Positions 1 through 9,471 of a stretch of 30,588 bases of DNA are shown piece by piece. Origin of the DNA: Clostridia bacterium (GTDB lineage Bacteria; Bacillota; Clostridia; Christensenellales; Borkfalkiaceae); contig JAFTMQ010000073.1 in assembly GCA_017452305.1 (NCBI GenBank), forward strand, positions 1-30,588. Reading direction: 5' to 3'. Each line of letters begins with the position of its first letter. Position 1 is the stretch's first letter. The notes under the pieces were generated by a model that worked only from the letters and a program-made list of their open reading frames with translations, searched no databases and was not told the DNA's origin. The translations under genes and the position numbers were made by a program.

Positions 1-3000
1 CACCGCCACGGGCAAGCCCATTACCGAGCCGCAAACCGTATCCTTTTCTTGCGAGGATGCTCTTTCCCCACCGCCGCTCGGCTTTTCGTTTGCCGTCACC
101 TTAATCTTTACAATCAAGGCTTGTTCGCCGTAGGTATATCGCACGTATTGCGTGTTCGCTTTCAAGGGCTGCGTGTACTTTTCGTCCAACGTCAACTCGC
201 TTGCGTCAAGCTCGATTTGCGAGCCGTCCGTGTAGATAAGCAAGGCAATCAAGCCCGTGCCGTCAAACCTTTCCCCTTCGCTGTATTCCTTTTTATAGCT
301 TGCAAAGGTGGCGATTTTCAATTCCTTAACGCCGACAAACACGCCGAAATGCCCTTTCACCTCACGCAAAAGCGTTTCTGCTTGTTCCAGCTTTTCCAAG
401 CGTTCCGCCGTCGCGTATTGCGCCTGCGTTGCGTTCTCGCGTGCGTTGTTACAATAGAGACGCGCCAAAGCCAACTGCTCGGAATATTTCAAAATTTCTT
501 CCTTCTTCGCCTCGTCGGACGTATCCCACGTAAGCCAAGCTTGTATTTCCGTCAAGTCGATAGCGTCCACAATGCCCACGAACACACTCGTGTTTTCTTC
601 CATCGCAATGCCCGTCGTATGCTTCACGCCAAAGTACGTTCTATATACGTAATTATCATAGCCCAAGCCGTTTTCGGGATAGCGAATAATAAGCTTGCTC
701 TTTTGTCCGCCAAACTGCGTATAATCGAAGAAGTATCCCTCGAAGTTTGCGTAATAGAAGCCCTTATACGTCGATTTCGTCGTGCTGCTGCTCGCTTGGA
801 ATTTAATTTCGTCCGCGATCCAACTGCGGTATTCCGTAGCAAGCCGAGGCGCTTGAATACTCTTAAATTCGTATTCCGTCACGCCGCTTGCAAAGAATGC
901 GGAATCGCCAATCAAGCGCATGCTATACGACAAAATCACCTTGTTGAGCGCCTTGTCGTTCAAGTCGTAGAACGCATAGGCAAGCACGGAAACCGTACCC
1001 TCTTTAATGGTGTAGCTCTTCGCCTTTTCCGCGCCCTCTGCCACACGCGCCGCGGGATAGAGAACAAGCTCGTATTCCCCCTCGCGCACGTTGCGGTAAA
1101 GCACGTTGTTTTCCGCAAAGAACACGGGATTTTCCGCCGCCACCGTCACGGTTGCAAGGCTCGCCGCCGAGCCGAACGCACCCATGCCCACCACGCGTAA
1201 GCTTGCAGGGATTTCCAATGCGGAAATGCTCGTATTCAAGAAGGCAAACGCGCCGATTTCTTCCACGATAGGTATAGTAAGCGAGGTGCAAGCACCCGCT
1301 ACGTCCGCGCCGTTTTGTCCCTCTACGCCGAACGCAAACGCGCCGATTTTCTTCGCCGATTGCAGGTTGAGCGTCTTTAAAGCCGTGTTATAGAAAGCGG
1401 AATCGCCAATCGTTACAACCTTTTCAAGATTGATAGAACGCAGGCTGTACGCATTGTAGAACGCGCCCGCACCGATTTCCGTCACGCTTTCGGGCAGGAC
1501 AAGGGTTTGTAATCTCGTCGCGCCGTAGAACGCGCCGTCGGCAATCGTTTGGATATTCGCGCCGTTAAAGTCCACCGACTTCACGGACGTATTGTAGAAG
1601 GTGTAATCGCCAATCGTCGTTGCATTCGCGCCGAAACTTACGCTTGTAAGTGCTTTCGCACCCGCAAAAGTTTGCGCGCCAAGTCTCGTCACGGACGGTA
1701 AGGCTACGCTTGTAAGCGCGGAGCAATCCTTAAACACGCCGTCGCCCATCGCCCAAATGCCGTCCGCAAGGTCTATCGTTTGCAACGCCTTACAGCCCTC
1801 GAAGACGTAGCTGCCCATTTCCGTCAAGCCGTCCGCCGTAAATGCGGAAAGGTTGCTGTTTGCAAACGCATAATCGCCGAGCGTTTTCACGCTTTGGGGA
1901 AGTACTATACTTTCCAACTTCGAGCCGTAGAACGCGCCCGTCGGGATTTCCGTAATACTCTCGTTGCCCTCTGCAAAAGCCACCGAGGTCAATGCGGAAT
2001 TATAGAAGGCATACGCGCCGATTTTTTGCAGATTTCTGCCAAGGACAACACTTTCCACGCCGCTGTTTGCAAAGGCGTAAGGCGAAATTTCAAGCACCTC
2101 GTCGCCCACCGTAAACGCACCCGTTTTTTGGCTATTCACAAGCAATATCTTACTGCCGTCCGCGGTATAAATAACGCCGTCCCTCTTCACATATTTCTCG
2201 CCCGAAATCTCTACCGTCAAGCCCATAAACGGCGCGCCGTTTAATTGCAGGCTTTCCAAGTCGATTCCGTCGCCGATCGTTACCGTCGAAAGGGTGGTGT
2301 TGGCAAAAATATTGCCGCCCAAAAGCTCTAAACCGTGGAAGTTGAGATAAATATCTTTTAAGCCCGCGCCGGCAAACGCTCGGTTGCCGATTTCGCGCAC
2401 TTTTTCGCCGTTGAAGTCTATTGCAAAGCCGTCCGCCCCGCAGTTTTCAAACGCACGCGCGCCGATGGCAAAGGCAATATTTTCCCCCTTGCTATCCAAC
2501 GTAACCTTGCTAAGGTTGGTGCAATTTGCAAACGCGCCGTCCCCGATCTTCGGGGTGGAAAGGGTAATTTCCGTCAATGCCGTACAGCCCGCAAACATCG
2601 ACTTGCCGATAGCGGTAAATTTGCCCGTCTTTACGCTCGCGATTTGCTTACAGCCCAGGAAGACGTTTTCGCCGCTCATGTGTAAGCCCGTCAAATCCAC
2701 CTCGGTAAGCGCCGTATTCGCAAACGCATAGTGGTGCATCGTACCAATACTCGGCATATCAAACACAGCCTTTAAGGACACGCAATCCATAAACGCCCTA
2801 TGCGCCACGGTGATTGTCTTGACGTTGGAAAGATCTACGTATTGCAGGTTTTTACAGCCGTAGAACGCGTCCTCATAGACCATCGCAAGCGCCGCCCAAT
2901 CGATGTCGGGGTTGACCACCTTTCCGTCCTTCTCACGGTGCTGTACGTCCGAGAAATACACGCCGCGGAGCGCGGTACAGTTCATAAACGCGTATTCGCG

Positions 3001-6000
3001 AATGTCGATAACGCTGTCGGGTATGACGATATATTCGATATTGTCATTGTCCTCAAACGCGCCTGCGCCGATATACCAAATATTCATATCCGTCGGCACG
3101 ACAAGCACCTTTTCGGGTAAGCTGTCGCCGTCGAGGTCGATTTCTTCATTCCAACCTACGCCGTTGTAGTCCGTTAAAACGTAATTGCTTACCGTAAATT
3201 CTTCTTGCACGCGCAAGCTTACGGAAGGGCCGCTCGTTTCAATCCACTTATCCCCGTCTTTACGTTCCATCATCGCGGTGATTGTCGCGCTCCCCTTTTT
3301 CAAAGTCTTGACGTTGCCGCTTTGATCGACGGTTGCCACCTCTTCGTTGGACGAATACCACACAAGCCGCAAATTGGTCAAGGGGTGATACCAAGGGTCT
3401 TTTTCCACCGACAGCGTAAATTCCTCGCCCGCAAATACGCGCACCGTGCCTTGCGCTTTGGTCAAGGACTGCGTGCTCGTTTGCATAGGCCCAAACGAAA
3501 GGGACGGAAGCACCTGCAAAGGCGCTACGTTTTCCGTAACCGTCACGGAAATCACGTGTGTTTCCCCTTTCGGGTTACGCACCAAAATATCCGTAGAGCC
3601 TGCGCGCAAGCCGACGATAACGCCGTTTTTCACGTCCGCAATCGAGGGGAATGCCGACGTCCAACTAAAATTGGACAAATCCGCGTCGCCTTGATAATCA
3701 AGGGCTACCGTATGCGTTTGATAAATATCGAGGGTGATTTTATCTTCCCCTGCCGCCAACTTGAAGCTGTCGGGCAGCATATTGGTGTTTGCACTTTGGA
3801 TATCGATTTTGTACAGACAGCTATTGAGCGCATAGTCGTCAATCTGCACGTAGAAATCCTTGCCGTATTTTTCGTAAATATCGGTGATTTCAATGGAAAG
3901 CTTGCTCGTGCCGTTCCGTACCGCGTTGCGTACGGGCGTGGGGTATTCGGTTGCAAGCTGCAACACCCTCTCGCCCTTGGCGTTGTTGGTAGGATAACAA
4001 AGCATCACCGCTTGCGGATAATGATTATCGTAAACGACAAGGTCTAAGTAAATACGCTCTTTTTCCTTGTTGTTTTCTTTATAATTTTGGAAACGAACGT
4101 TTGCCGATTCCAAAACGGGCGCTTCGTAATCGACGGTAAAGGAAAAGGCAAAGGTATTTTCCTCGGGCACGTGCTCGCCTTCTTTAGGGGGATTTTGGAA
4201 ATATTCAAATTCCATACGGTACGTACCGCCCGCCGTCAAGCCCATCGCCTCGGGGGAAAGACGGAGCTCTACGTTCGCAGGTACGGCACTGCCGCCGCCC
4301 GAATACGCTTTCGCCACGTTGTATAACGTATCCGCATACACCAACTCGCCCGTTACCGCGTCGTACATTCTATAATTCACCACGCGCGCGTTGCGGAGCA
4401 AGCCCGTATATACCGCGCGGATAGAGGTGGACGAAAGATAGTTCTGGTCGCTTCCCTCGCCGTAATATTCGTTATAGCGGGAAACGGCACAATGTTCCTC
4501 GCTTACGTACATGGGTTCGTCATTTTCATCTACGAGATATACGTAGCCACCCATCGGCAACACGTAATCATCGTTATAATACGCCGTATAGGGCAAGGTT
4601 TCCCATACGCTCGCCTTAATTTTGTCCTCGTCCAAAATGGCGGGGTCGGACGCGTTTTGCGCAATTTCAAACGCCGAATAATCGAGCATAGGCGCCGCCG
4701 ACCAATCCCCGTAGAAACCGAGGAAGGGCAAACCCAAATCGCATTGACTTGCATTATCGGATTGCAGCTGCAAGAAGCCTTCCACGTACATACCGTTTTC
4801 AAAAATGCGGTCTATGTACTCTTTTTCGCTCTTATCCAACACTATTTTTACGGAAATCGTCTTTTCCGAATTTGCGCCGACAACAACCTTCCCGTCCGTC
4901 ACGCCTTCCGTCCAAGTTACCTGCGCTTTATCCAAAAGGTGCGCTTGCTCGGACACCGTCAAGCCGTCCACGGACGCGCTTTCCGTCATCAATACGTAGT
5001 TTGCCGTGAAAGAAAGCTCGCTATCGCCAAAGTTCTTTATTTTGAAGCTCATCTCGTACACGCCCGTCTTGTTTGGATCGTCGCCAAGTTCAATCTTGGG
5101 GCGGTAATCGTTTTCCGCTACGTCCGTATAGAGGTAGGCTTGCGTGTTTTCGATGACGTTTTCCAACCGCGCAACGCCCGCGCCTTGCTTACGAGGGGAA
5201 TAGGGCAACCCGTCTTGGTCGTACACTGTGCCCGCCGTGCTCATGGTAAGCTGCATCGCTAAACGGTTAATTTCGCGTGTGTCGGTGATCCCGAGGTCAT
5301 TTTTAATATAACTGCGGACGAGCGCCATAAAGCCCGCCATATTCGGCGACGCCATGGACGTACCGCTCTGTTCGCCGTAGCCGCCGGGGACGGTGGACGT
5401 AATTTCGCCGCCGTGCGCCGTGATTTCGGGCTTTAACTTCAAATCGTGCGTAGGCCCCCACGACGAGAATTCACTCATGAACGGCCCTGCCGCAAACGCT
5501 TCGTCGATTTTCAACGTACCCACGCGGTCGCTGCCCGCCGCCTTGACGAGTTGAATACCTGCATTCATACCGATAGACACTGCGGGGATAAGGTCTTTTT
5601 CCTCAATTTCGCCAAGATTCATACGAATCGTGCCCGAAACGTTGTTGTAAATGACGATAGCCGCCGCGCCCATCTTTTGCGCGACCTCAACCTTTTCCTT
5701 GAAGGTGTTGTCGCCGCGCGCAACCAACGCAATGCGGGGATTTTCGCTGTCGCCAAATTTATTTTGCACGACGCGGTAATCGGAAACGAGCCCCACGCCG
5801 CCCAAGCCGTAGCTATTCACACCGCCGACAACGACGTACTCAAATTCCGTCCTGCCGTAACGGCGGGTAAGTTCCTCAAAGAAATCGTAAGGGTTGCCGT
5901 CGATATCGCGTGATTCTTCATAGAATACGAAGGATTGATTTTCCCCTTCGTTCGCCAAGAAATAGCTTGCCTTTTGCCCGTTGATACTCGCAACGGAAAG

Positions 6001-7356
6001 CGCCGCCGAGAAGGTCGAGGGCGAACCTACCGTACCCGAATCGGGGTTGGAGGTCAAGTTCGTACCATACACGCCGCCGTAGCCCGACGAATAATCGTTG
6101 CTCGCCGCGCACACAAGCGTGATACCCGCGTCTTGTATTCTTTCATATACGTTGGCGAGGGTAATCCCTTCCCAAACCTCGTCGTTGGGGGTAGTAAAGC
6201 CGCAGGACGTACCCAAAGACATATTGATAACGTCCACACCGAGCTTCACGCAATCGTCAAGCGCCGCGATAATATCCTCGGGCACTGCGCCGCCAAGGTC
6301 CTCGTCGTCCAAATCGTCGGTGAATACCTTACAGATAACGAGCTGTGCGTCGGGCACAACCCCTTTAAAGGTTTCGTCAATAGGGTTGCCGTCCTTATCC
6401 GTATAACCCGTCGTATCGTAGCCGCCGATAATACCCGCTACGTGCGTGCCGTGGTTGGAAAAAGAGGGATAAACGTCCGCGTCGTCGTCCGCGTAGTCGT
6501 ACGCAAACGGCACTTTCTCGCTCATATATACGTCGTTGACGTCCAAACCGCCGTTGCGCCTTTCCGCGCTCAACCCACGGTTTGCCACCATATCCTTCAC
6601 GTAGTCCTTACTCCAAGCGACGTCCACGTTTTCGTGCTCGAAGTCTTGAAACGCCTCGTGCGTGTAGTCAAGCCCCGTATCCAAAATCGCAACGACCGTC
6701 CCCTCGCCGTACTTTTCGGCATATGCGGACGAATCGTAAATACCCGTATCATAAACGCTCGTTTGGTTGGTGATTACGCCGTCCTCGTTCGTCGTTTTCG
6801 CATTCTTTACCGTATCGGGAACGGAATACTTGCCCGTCGCAAACGCGCTTTGCACACCTTTCATCTCACGGATGACGTCCAAGTATTGCGTATTGACGCG
6901 GATCGCCAAGCCGTTTAAAACGGTGTTGTAGCTCTGCACCAATTCATACGCAATCCCGCGCTTGGATAAATTGCTTAAAAAGGCGGTTTGCTCCCCGTCG
7001 ATATCGACAAGCGCGCGCTCGCCCGAAAAACTCTCGGCGTAAGCGGAAACCGTTTCCCCCTTCGCGCGCTCTATAAGCGGCTGTTTAGAGAGGGTGACAA
7101 GCACCGTTCTCGTTTCGTACTTGGGCGCGACGTCCTCCGTCTTCATCACTGAGCTGTTGAAGTTTTGCTTCACCATACTCGACGTGTCAAATTGCCCTGT
7201 CACGTTGGTGAAGCTCGTATCCGTCGGCGTTGCCGTGACGGAATTGCTCGGTTGCACGCTGTCCGCGCTAATACGAATAACGCGTTCTAAAACGAGACTT
7301 GACGCCATTGCCAAAGCCAACGCACCGCATACTATCCGTTTTACTGATTTCTTCAT
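1..7356 (-). CDS. Secreted subtilisin-family (S8) protease with PA, Ig-like and BspA-type LRR domains; 3' end cut by window
   Basis: An open frame of 2452 codons begins at ATG 7356, 4 to 5 bases after GGGAGG, and runs off the left edge. Residues 1-31 look like a signal peptide (cleavage near ISA/DSV). The S8 triad is visible: Asp226 (AILDTG), His302 (NHGTHVAG) and Ser667 (SGTSMASP), with the oxyanion Asn in CAASND. A PA-type insert lies at about 470-600, between His and Ser, as in cell-envelope proteases. Fn3-like beta regions follow to about 1210, then two Big_2-like Ig domains (about 1212-1385), then many BspA/LRR_5 repeats (about 1420-2165; pattern IGAGAFxxCxxLxxVxLP), a FIVAR-like helical stretch (about 2263-2322) and a Big_3-like domain. 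The last visible residues, VCGSVMG, resemble the anchor of the protein at 17603-20311. Inferred role: wall-attached protease or adhesin with its own promoter. The substrate is unknown. The domain order is clear; limits are approximate. Confidence 0.93.
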   Translation of the reverse strand, partial: MKKSVKRIVCGALALAMASSLVLERVIRISADSVQPSNSVTATPTDTSFTNVTGQFDTSSMVKQNFNSSVMKTEDVAPKYETRTVLVTLSKQPLIERAKGETVSAYAESFSGERALVDIDGEQTAFLSNLSKRGIAYELVQSYNTVLNGLAIRVNTQYLDVIREMKGVQSAFATGKYSVPDTVKNAKTTNEDGVITNQTSVYDTGIYDSSAYAEKYGEGTVVAILDTGLDYTHEAFQDFEHENVDVAWSKDYVKDMVANRGLSAERRNGGLDVNDVYMSEKVPFAYDYADDDADVYPSFSNHGTHVAGIIGGYDTTGYTDKDGNPIDETFKGVVPDAQLVICKVFTDDLDDEDLGGAVPEDIIAALDDCVKLGVDVINMSLGTSCGFTTPNDEVWEGITLANVYERIQDAGITLVCAASNDYSSGYGGVYGTNLTSNPDSGTVGSPSTFSAALSVASINGQKASYFLANEGENQSFVFYEESRDIDGNPYDFFEELTRRYGRTEFEYVVVGGVNSYGLGGVGLVSDYRVVQNKFGDSENPRIALVARGDNTFKEKVEVAQKMGAAAIVIYNNVSGTIRMNLGEIEEKDLIPAVSIGMNAGIQLVKAAGSDRVGTLKIDEAFAAGPFMSEFSSWGPTHDLKLKPEITAHGGEITSTVPGGYGEQSGTSMASPNMAGFMALVRSYIKNDLGITDTREINRLAMQLTMSTAGTVYDQDGLPYSPRKQGAGVARLENVIENTQAYLYTDVAENDYRPKIELGDDPNKTGVYEMSFKIKNFGDSELSFTANYVLMTESASVDGLTVSEQAHLLDKAQVTWTEGVTDGKVVVGANSEKTISVKIVLDKSEKEYIDRIFENGMYVEGFLQLQSDNASQCDLGLPFLGFYGDWSAAPMLDYSAFEIAQNASDPAILDEDKIKASVWETLPYTAYYNDDYVLPMGGYVYLVDENDEPMYVSEEHCAVSRYNEYYGEGSDQNYLSSTSIRAVYTGLLRNARVVNYRMYDAVTGELVYADTLYNVAKAYSGGGSAVPANVELRLSPEAMGLTAGGTYRMEFEYFQNPPKEGEHVPEENTFAFSFTVDYEAPVLESANVRFQNYKENNKEKERIYLDLVVYDNHYPQAVMLCYPTNNAKGERVLQLATEYPTPVRNAVRNGTSKLSIEITDIYEKYGKDFYVQIDDYALNSCLYKIDIQSANTNMLPDSFKLAAGEDKITLDIYQTHTVALDYQGDADLSNFSWTSAFPSIADVKNGVIVGLRAGSTDILVRNPKGETHVISVTVTENVAPLQVLPSLSFGPMQTSTQSLTKAQGTVRVFAGEEFTLSVEKDPWYHPLTNLRLVWYSSNEEVATVDQSGNVKTLKKGSATITAMMERKDGDKWIETSGPSVSLRVQEEFTVSNYVLTDYNGVGWNEEIDLDGDSLPEKVLVVPTDMNIWYIGAGAFEDNDNIEYIVIPDSVIDIREYAFMNCTALRGVYFSDVQHREKDGKVVNPDIDWAALAMVYEDAFYGCKNLQYVDLSNVKTITVAHRAFMDCVSLKAVFDMPSIGTMHHYAFANTALTEVDLTGLHMSGENVFLGCKQIASVKTGKFTAIGKSMFAGCTALTEITLSTPKIGDGAFANCTNLSKVTLDSKGENIAFAIGARAFENCGADGFAIDFNGEKVREIGNRAFAGAGLKDIYLNFHGLELLGGNIFANTTLSTVTIGDGIDLESLQLNGAPFMGLTVEISGEKYVKRDGVIYTADGSKILLVNSQKTGAFTVGDEVLEISPYAFANSGVESVVLGRNLQKIGAYAFYNSALTSVAFAEGNESITEIPTGAFYGSKLESIVLPQSVKTLGDYAFANSNLSAFTADGLTEMGSYVFEGCKALQTIDLADGIWAMGDGVFKDCSALTSVALPSVTRLGAQTFAGAKALTSVSFGANATTIGDYTFYNTSVKSVDFNGANIQTIADGAFYGATRLQTLVLPESVTEIGAGAFYNAYSLRSINLEKVVTIGDSAFYNTALKTLNLQSAKKIGAFAFGVEGQNGADVAGACTSLTIPIVEEIGAFAFLNTSISALEIPASLRVVGMGAFGSAASLATVTVAAENPVFFAENNVLYRNVREGEYELVLYPAARVAEGAEKAKSYTIKEGTVSVLAYAFYDLNDKALNKVILSYSMRLIGDSAFFASGVTEYEFKSIQAPRLATEYRSWIADEIKFQASSSTTKSTYKGFYYANFEGYFFDYTQFGGQKSKLIIRYPENGLGYDNYVYRTYFGVKHTTGIAMEENTSVFVGIVDAIDLTEIQAWLTWDTSDEAKKEEILKYSEQLALARLYCNNARENATQAQYATAERLEKLEQAETLLREVKGHFGVFVGVKELKIATFASYKKEYSEGERFDGTGLIALLIYTDGSQIELDASELTLDEKYTQPLKANTQYVRYTYGEQALIVKIKVTANEKPSGGGERASSQEKDTVCGSVMGLPVAV

Positions 7357-7366
7357 ATATCCTCCC

Positions 7367-7384
7367 GATTGACAAAAATCAATC
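7367..7384 (-). promoter_or_regulatory. Small inverted repeat next to the protease ribosome binding site
   Basis: GATTGA and TCAATC form 6-bp arms around a 6-base A- or T-rich loop, directly upstream of the GGGAGG ribosome binding site. In the transcript this could fold next to the Shine-Dalgarno site and tune translation. The stem is AT-rich and weak, so function is speculative. Confidence 0.25.
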
Positions 7385-7467
7385 TGCTTAGTTTCCATGT
7401 TATACCGCCAAGCCGTCCGTAAATTTTTTATGCTCTTTTATATGCCGACTTTTCGGTTGTGCACGTT

Positions 7468-7488
7468 GGGCGTTCTTATAGAACGCCC
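7468..7488 (-). promoter_or_regulatory. Perfect 9-bp inverted repeat in the protease gene leader
   Basis: Arms GGGCGTTCT and AGAACGCCC are separated by only 3 bases. The repeat begins about 13 bases after the expected transcription start, in a leader of about 145 nt. No T-run follows, so it is not a terminator. It could be an operator for a dimeric repressor or a 5' hairpin that protects the mRNA. The half-site order (GTTC then GAAC) is the reverse of the Gram-positive LexA box. Confidence 0.5.
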
Positions 7489-7507
7489 CATTATTCCAGT
7501 TTACTTC

Positions 7508-7536
7508 ATTATATCTTTTTTGGGGACGATTGTCAA
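7508..7536 (-). promoter_or_regulatory. Consensus sigma-A promoter of the S8 protease gene
   Basis: Read on the minus strand, TTGACA (7536-7531) and TATAAT (7513-7508) are separated by exactly 17 bases. Both hexamers match the consensus perfectly. The predicted start near 7501 gives a leader of about 145 nt. It lies just downstream of the kdgK operon terminator, so the protease is a separate transcription unit. Confidence 0.85.
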
Positions 7537-7563
7537 GAATTTTTTGTGTTTTGGGCAACGTAA

Positions 7564-7605
7564 AAATCCCGTCCTCGCACGCTTTTACGCCCAAGGACGG
7601 GATTT
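7564..7605 (-). terminator. Rho-independent terminator of the uronate operon
   Basis: A 12-bp stem (AAATCCCGTCCT with AGGACGGGATTT) encloses an 18-base loop. On the minus strand it ends in a short T-run. It begins about 25 bases after the kdgK stop codon, so it ends the seven-gene operon. Confidence 0.8.
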
Positions 7606-7630
7606 ATTGTTTTTTGGTGGCTATAAAAAA

Positions 7631-8653
7631 TTATCTTTGCACTCTGCCGCTTGCGTCGCCGCCTGCAAGGTTCATCACTTCCGCTACGGAAACCATGTTA
7701 TAGTCCCCCTCTACGGAATGCTTCAAGCAGCTTGCCGCAACTGCAAATTCAATCGCTTGTTGGGGTGCAAACCCATTGACGAGCGAGTAAATAAGCCCGC
7801 CGCCAAAGCTGTCGCCGCCGCCTACGCGGTCAACGATGTGCATGGAATATTTTTTAGAGAATACCGCCTCGCCGTTCGTGTAAAGCATACCCGACCAATC
7901 GTTGTCGCTTGCCGATTTGCTCTCGCGCAGGGTGATTGCTACCCCCTTGAAATTGAAGCGGTCGGTCAACTTTTTCGCAACGGAAATATACCCCTCGTGG
8001 TTGAGCTTACCGCCGTAAATATCGGTGTTGTCCGCTTCGATCCCAAATACGTCCTTCGCGTCCTCCTCGTTTGCGATACAGTAGTCGATATAGTGGCAAA
8101 GCTCGCCCATCACTTGCCCTGCTTTTTCCTTACTCCAAAGCTTTTTACGGAAGTTCAAGTCGCAGGAAATCGTGATATTCTTCGCCTTCGCCGCCTTGCA
8201 TGCTTCGAGGCAAATTTCCGCCGTCTCGTCGCTCAAAGCGGGGGTGATACCCGTGAAGTGGAACCATTCCACGCCGTCGAAAATTTTATCCCAATCAAAG
8301 TCGGCTTTCTTCGCCATGGCAATGGACGAATACGCTCTGTCATAAATTACTTTCGAGGGGCGTTGCGACGCGCCTTTTTCGCAGTAATAAATGCCTACTC
8401 TCTCGCCGCCGCGCACGATTTTGCTCGTGTCAACGCCGAATTTACGCAAGGAATTTACCGCCGCTTGACCAATCTCGTGGGTGGGCAATTTGGACACAAA
8501 CGCCGCGTCCAAGCCGTAATTCGCAAGGGAAACCGCCACGTTTGCTTCCGCGCCGCCAAAGGTCGCCTGCAATTTATCGCTTTGCACAAAACGCAAATAG
8601 CCCTCGGGTGCAAGTCTTAACATCAATTCGCCAAAAGTTACGATTTTTTTCAT
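7631..8653 (-). CDS. kdgK: 2-keto-3-deoxygluconate kinase (PfkB/ribokinase family)
   Basis: This enzyme phosphorylates 2-keto-3-deoxygluconate (KDG) to KDPG with ATP in the cytoplasm, the step between altronate dehydratase and KDPG aldolase. At 340 residues it is of normal length for the family. The N-terminal PfkB signature is at residues 33-47 (GGAEANVAVSLANYG). The C-terminal signature DRVGGGDSF is at 275-283, with Asp281 as the expected catalytic base; the usual GAGD reads GGGD here. ATG 8653 follows AGAGG at a normal distance. It is the last gene of the operon, 15 bases after the esterase gene, and is followed by a terminator. PfkB kinases are hard to tell apart by sequence alone, and the KDG assignment leans on the neighbouring uxaA and eda genes. 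Confidence 0.9.
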   Translation of the reverse strand: MKKIVTFGELMLRLAPEGYLRFVQSDKLQATFGGAEANVAVSLANYGLDAAFVSKLPTHEIGQAAVNSLRKFGVDTSKIVRGGERVGIYYCEKGASQRPSKVIYDRAYSSIAMAKKADFDWDKIFDGVEWFHFTGITPALSDETAEICLEACKAAKAKNITISCDLNFRKKLWSKEKAGQVMGELCHYIDYCIANEEDAKDVFGIEADNTDIYGGKLNHEGYISVAKKLTDRFNFKGVAITLRESKSASDNDWSGMLYTNGEAVFSKKYSMHIVDRVGGGDSFGGGLIYSLVNGFAPQQAIEFAVAASCLKHSVEGDYNMVSVAEVMNLAGGDASGRVQR

Positions 8654-8668
8654 GATTTATTACCTCTT

Positions 8669-9448
8669 TTAATTATTTTTTATGCTTTGAAATGCTTGAA
8701 AATATCTTTCGCCAAGCAAGTGCAAGGACTGTCTGGAAAAATGAATATCGTCCCCGTTTTGCAATGTTTCATTGTTGGAAAGCAAATCCGCCGTTTCTAC
8801 AAACGCGCAATGCTTTTCTTCCGCCGTCAAATCACGGATTTTTTGCACGATCGGGCGGCAAATTTCCTCATTTTTACTCTTCCATTCTCGCGCAAAATCG
8901 CCCGCGATAAAGGGAATATCCTCGCCGTAGCGCGCGCGAAAATCGTGTAGCTGTGCCGTTAATTGCGCCTTAAATTCATTCGGCTCACTTCCCTCAAACG
9001 CGTCGTGTTCCCCTTGATGCCACAAAAAGCCGATGACGCGGTTTTCGGGGTGCAAAGACAGGGCATAGTCCGTCATTTCCAATAATTTATTATACAAAAC
9101 CTTCCCTATGCCCCAATGATTTTTCTTAAAGCCCGTGCCGCCAATCGCCGCGCGGACAATCAACAGCTTTCTATCCGCTTGCAAAAGTCTCGCTTTTTCA
9201 TACTCTTCGGCAAAGGTCAACGAAAAATCGCCCGTTACGTTGCCGTTTACCACACGTTCTGCGGCGGGAACAATTTGAAAGGGCTTGTCGGCGTACGTGA
9301 TAATCATATTATCCTCACCGACTTCCACCGTCTTTTCGGCGTCTAAATACCAAACGTTAGGCGAAATAGGCAACTCACGCGCGACGGGGCCGCACCCCGT
9401 CCCTTCCGCATTCGACTGTCCGCCTTGTACAATAATATCGTATCGCAT
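8669..9448 (-). CDS. SGNH-type carbohydrate acetylesterase (sialate O-acetylesterase/CE6-like)
   Basis: The 259-residue protein shows the blocks of the sialate O-acetylesterase-like SGNH hydrolases: GQSNAEG at residues 10-16 with nucleophile Ser12, GGTGF at 103-107, WHQGE at 143-147, and the DDIHF block with Asp233 and His236. I chose ATG 9448, which follows AAAGGA at a good distance. A TTG start at 9475 would overlap the stop of the upstream gene but has no better ribosome site. No signal peptide is present, so it should act in the cytoplasm. In this operon the likely job is removing acetyl groups from imported pectic oligosaccharides or galacturonate (inference). The family also includes xylan and sialic-acid esterases, so the substrate is open. 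Confidence 0.82.
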   Translation of the reverse strand: MRYDIIVQGGQSNAEGTGCGPVARELPISPNVWYLDAEKTVEVGEDNMIITYADKPFQIVPAAERVVNGNVTGDFSLTFAEEYEKARLLQADRKLLIVRAAIGGTGFKKNHWGIGKVLYNKLLEMTDYALSLHPENRVIGFLWHQGEHDAFEGSEPNEFKAQLTAQLHDFRARYGEDIPFIAGDFAREWKSKNEEICRPIVQKIRDLTAEEKHCAFVETADLLSNNETLQNGDDIHFSRQSLHLLGERYFQAFQSIKNN

Positions 9449-9471
9449 AGCTTTATCCTTTTTGCGTAATA

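Noticed and set aside
49..1200. Long plus-strand open frame opposite the LRR region of the protease
   Set aside because: It is antisense to a repeat-rich coding region, has an Arg/Val/Phe-rich composition typical of reverse-strand frames, no ribosome site and no recognisable domain. The same holds for the long plus-strand frames at 5935-6918, 7397-8620 and 29223-30152.
7468..7488. The leader palindrome as a terminator or LexA box
   Set aside because: No T-run follows it, and the half-sites are in the wrong order for the Gram-positive LexA consensus.
7400..7594. Small minus-strand frame in the gap between kdgK and the protease gene
   Set aside because: It lies over the protease promoter, the leader palindrome and the operon terminator, and has no ribosome binding site.
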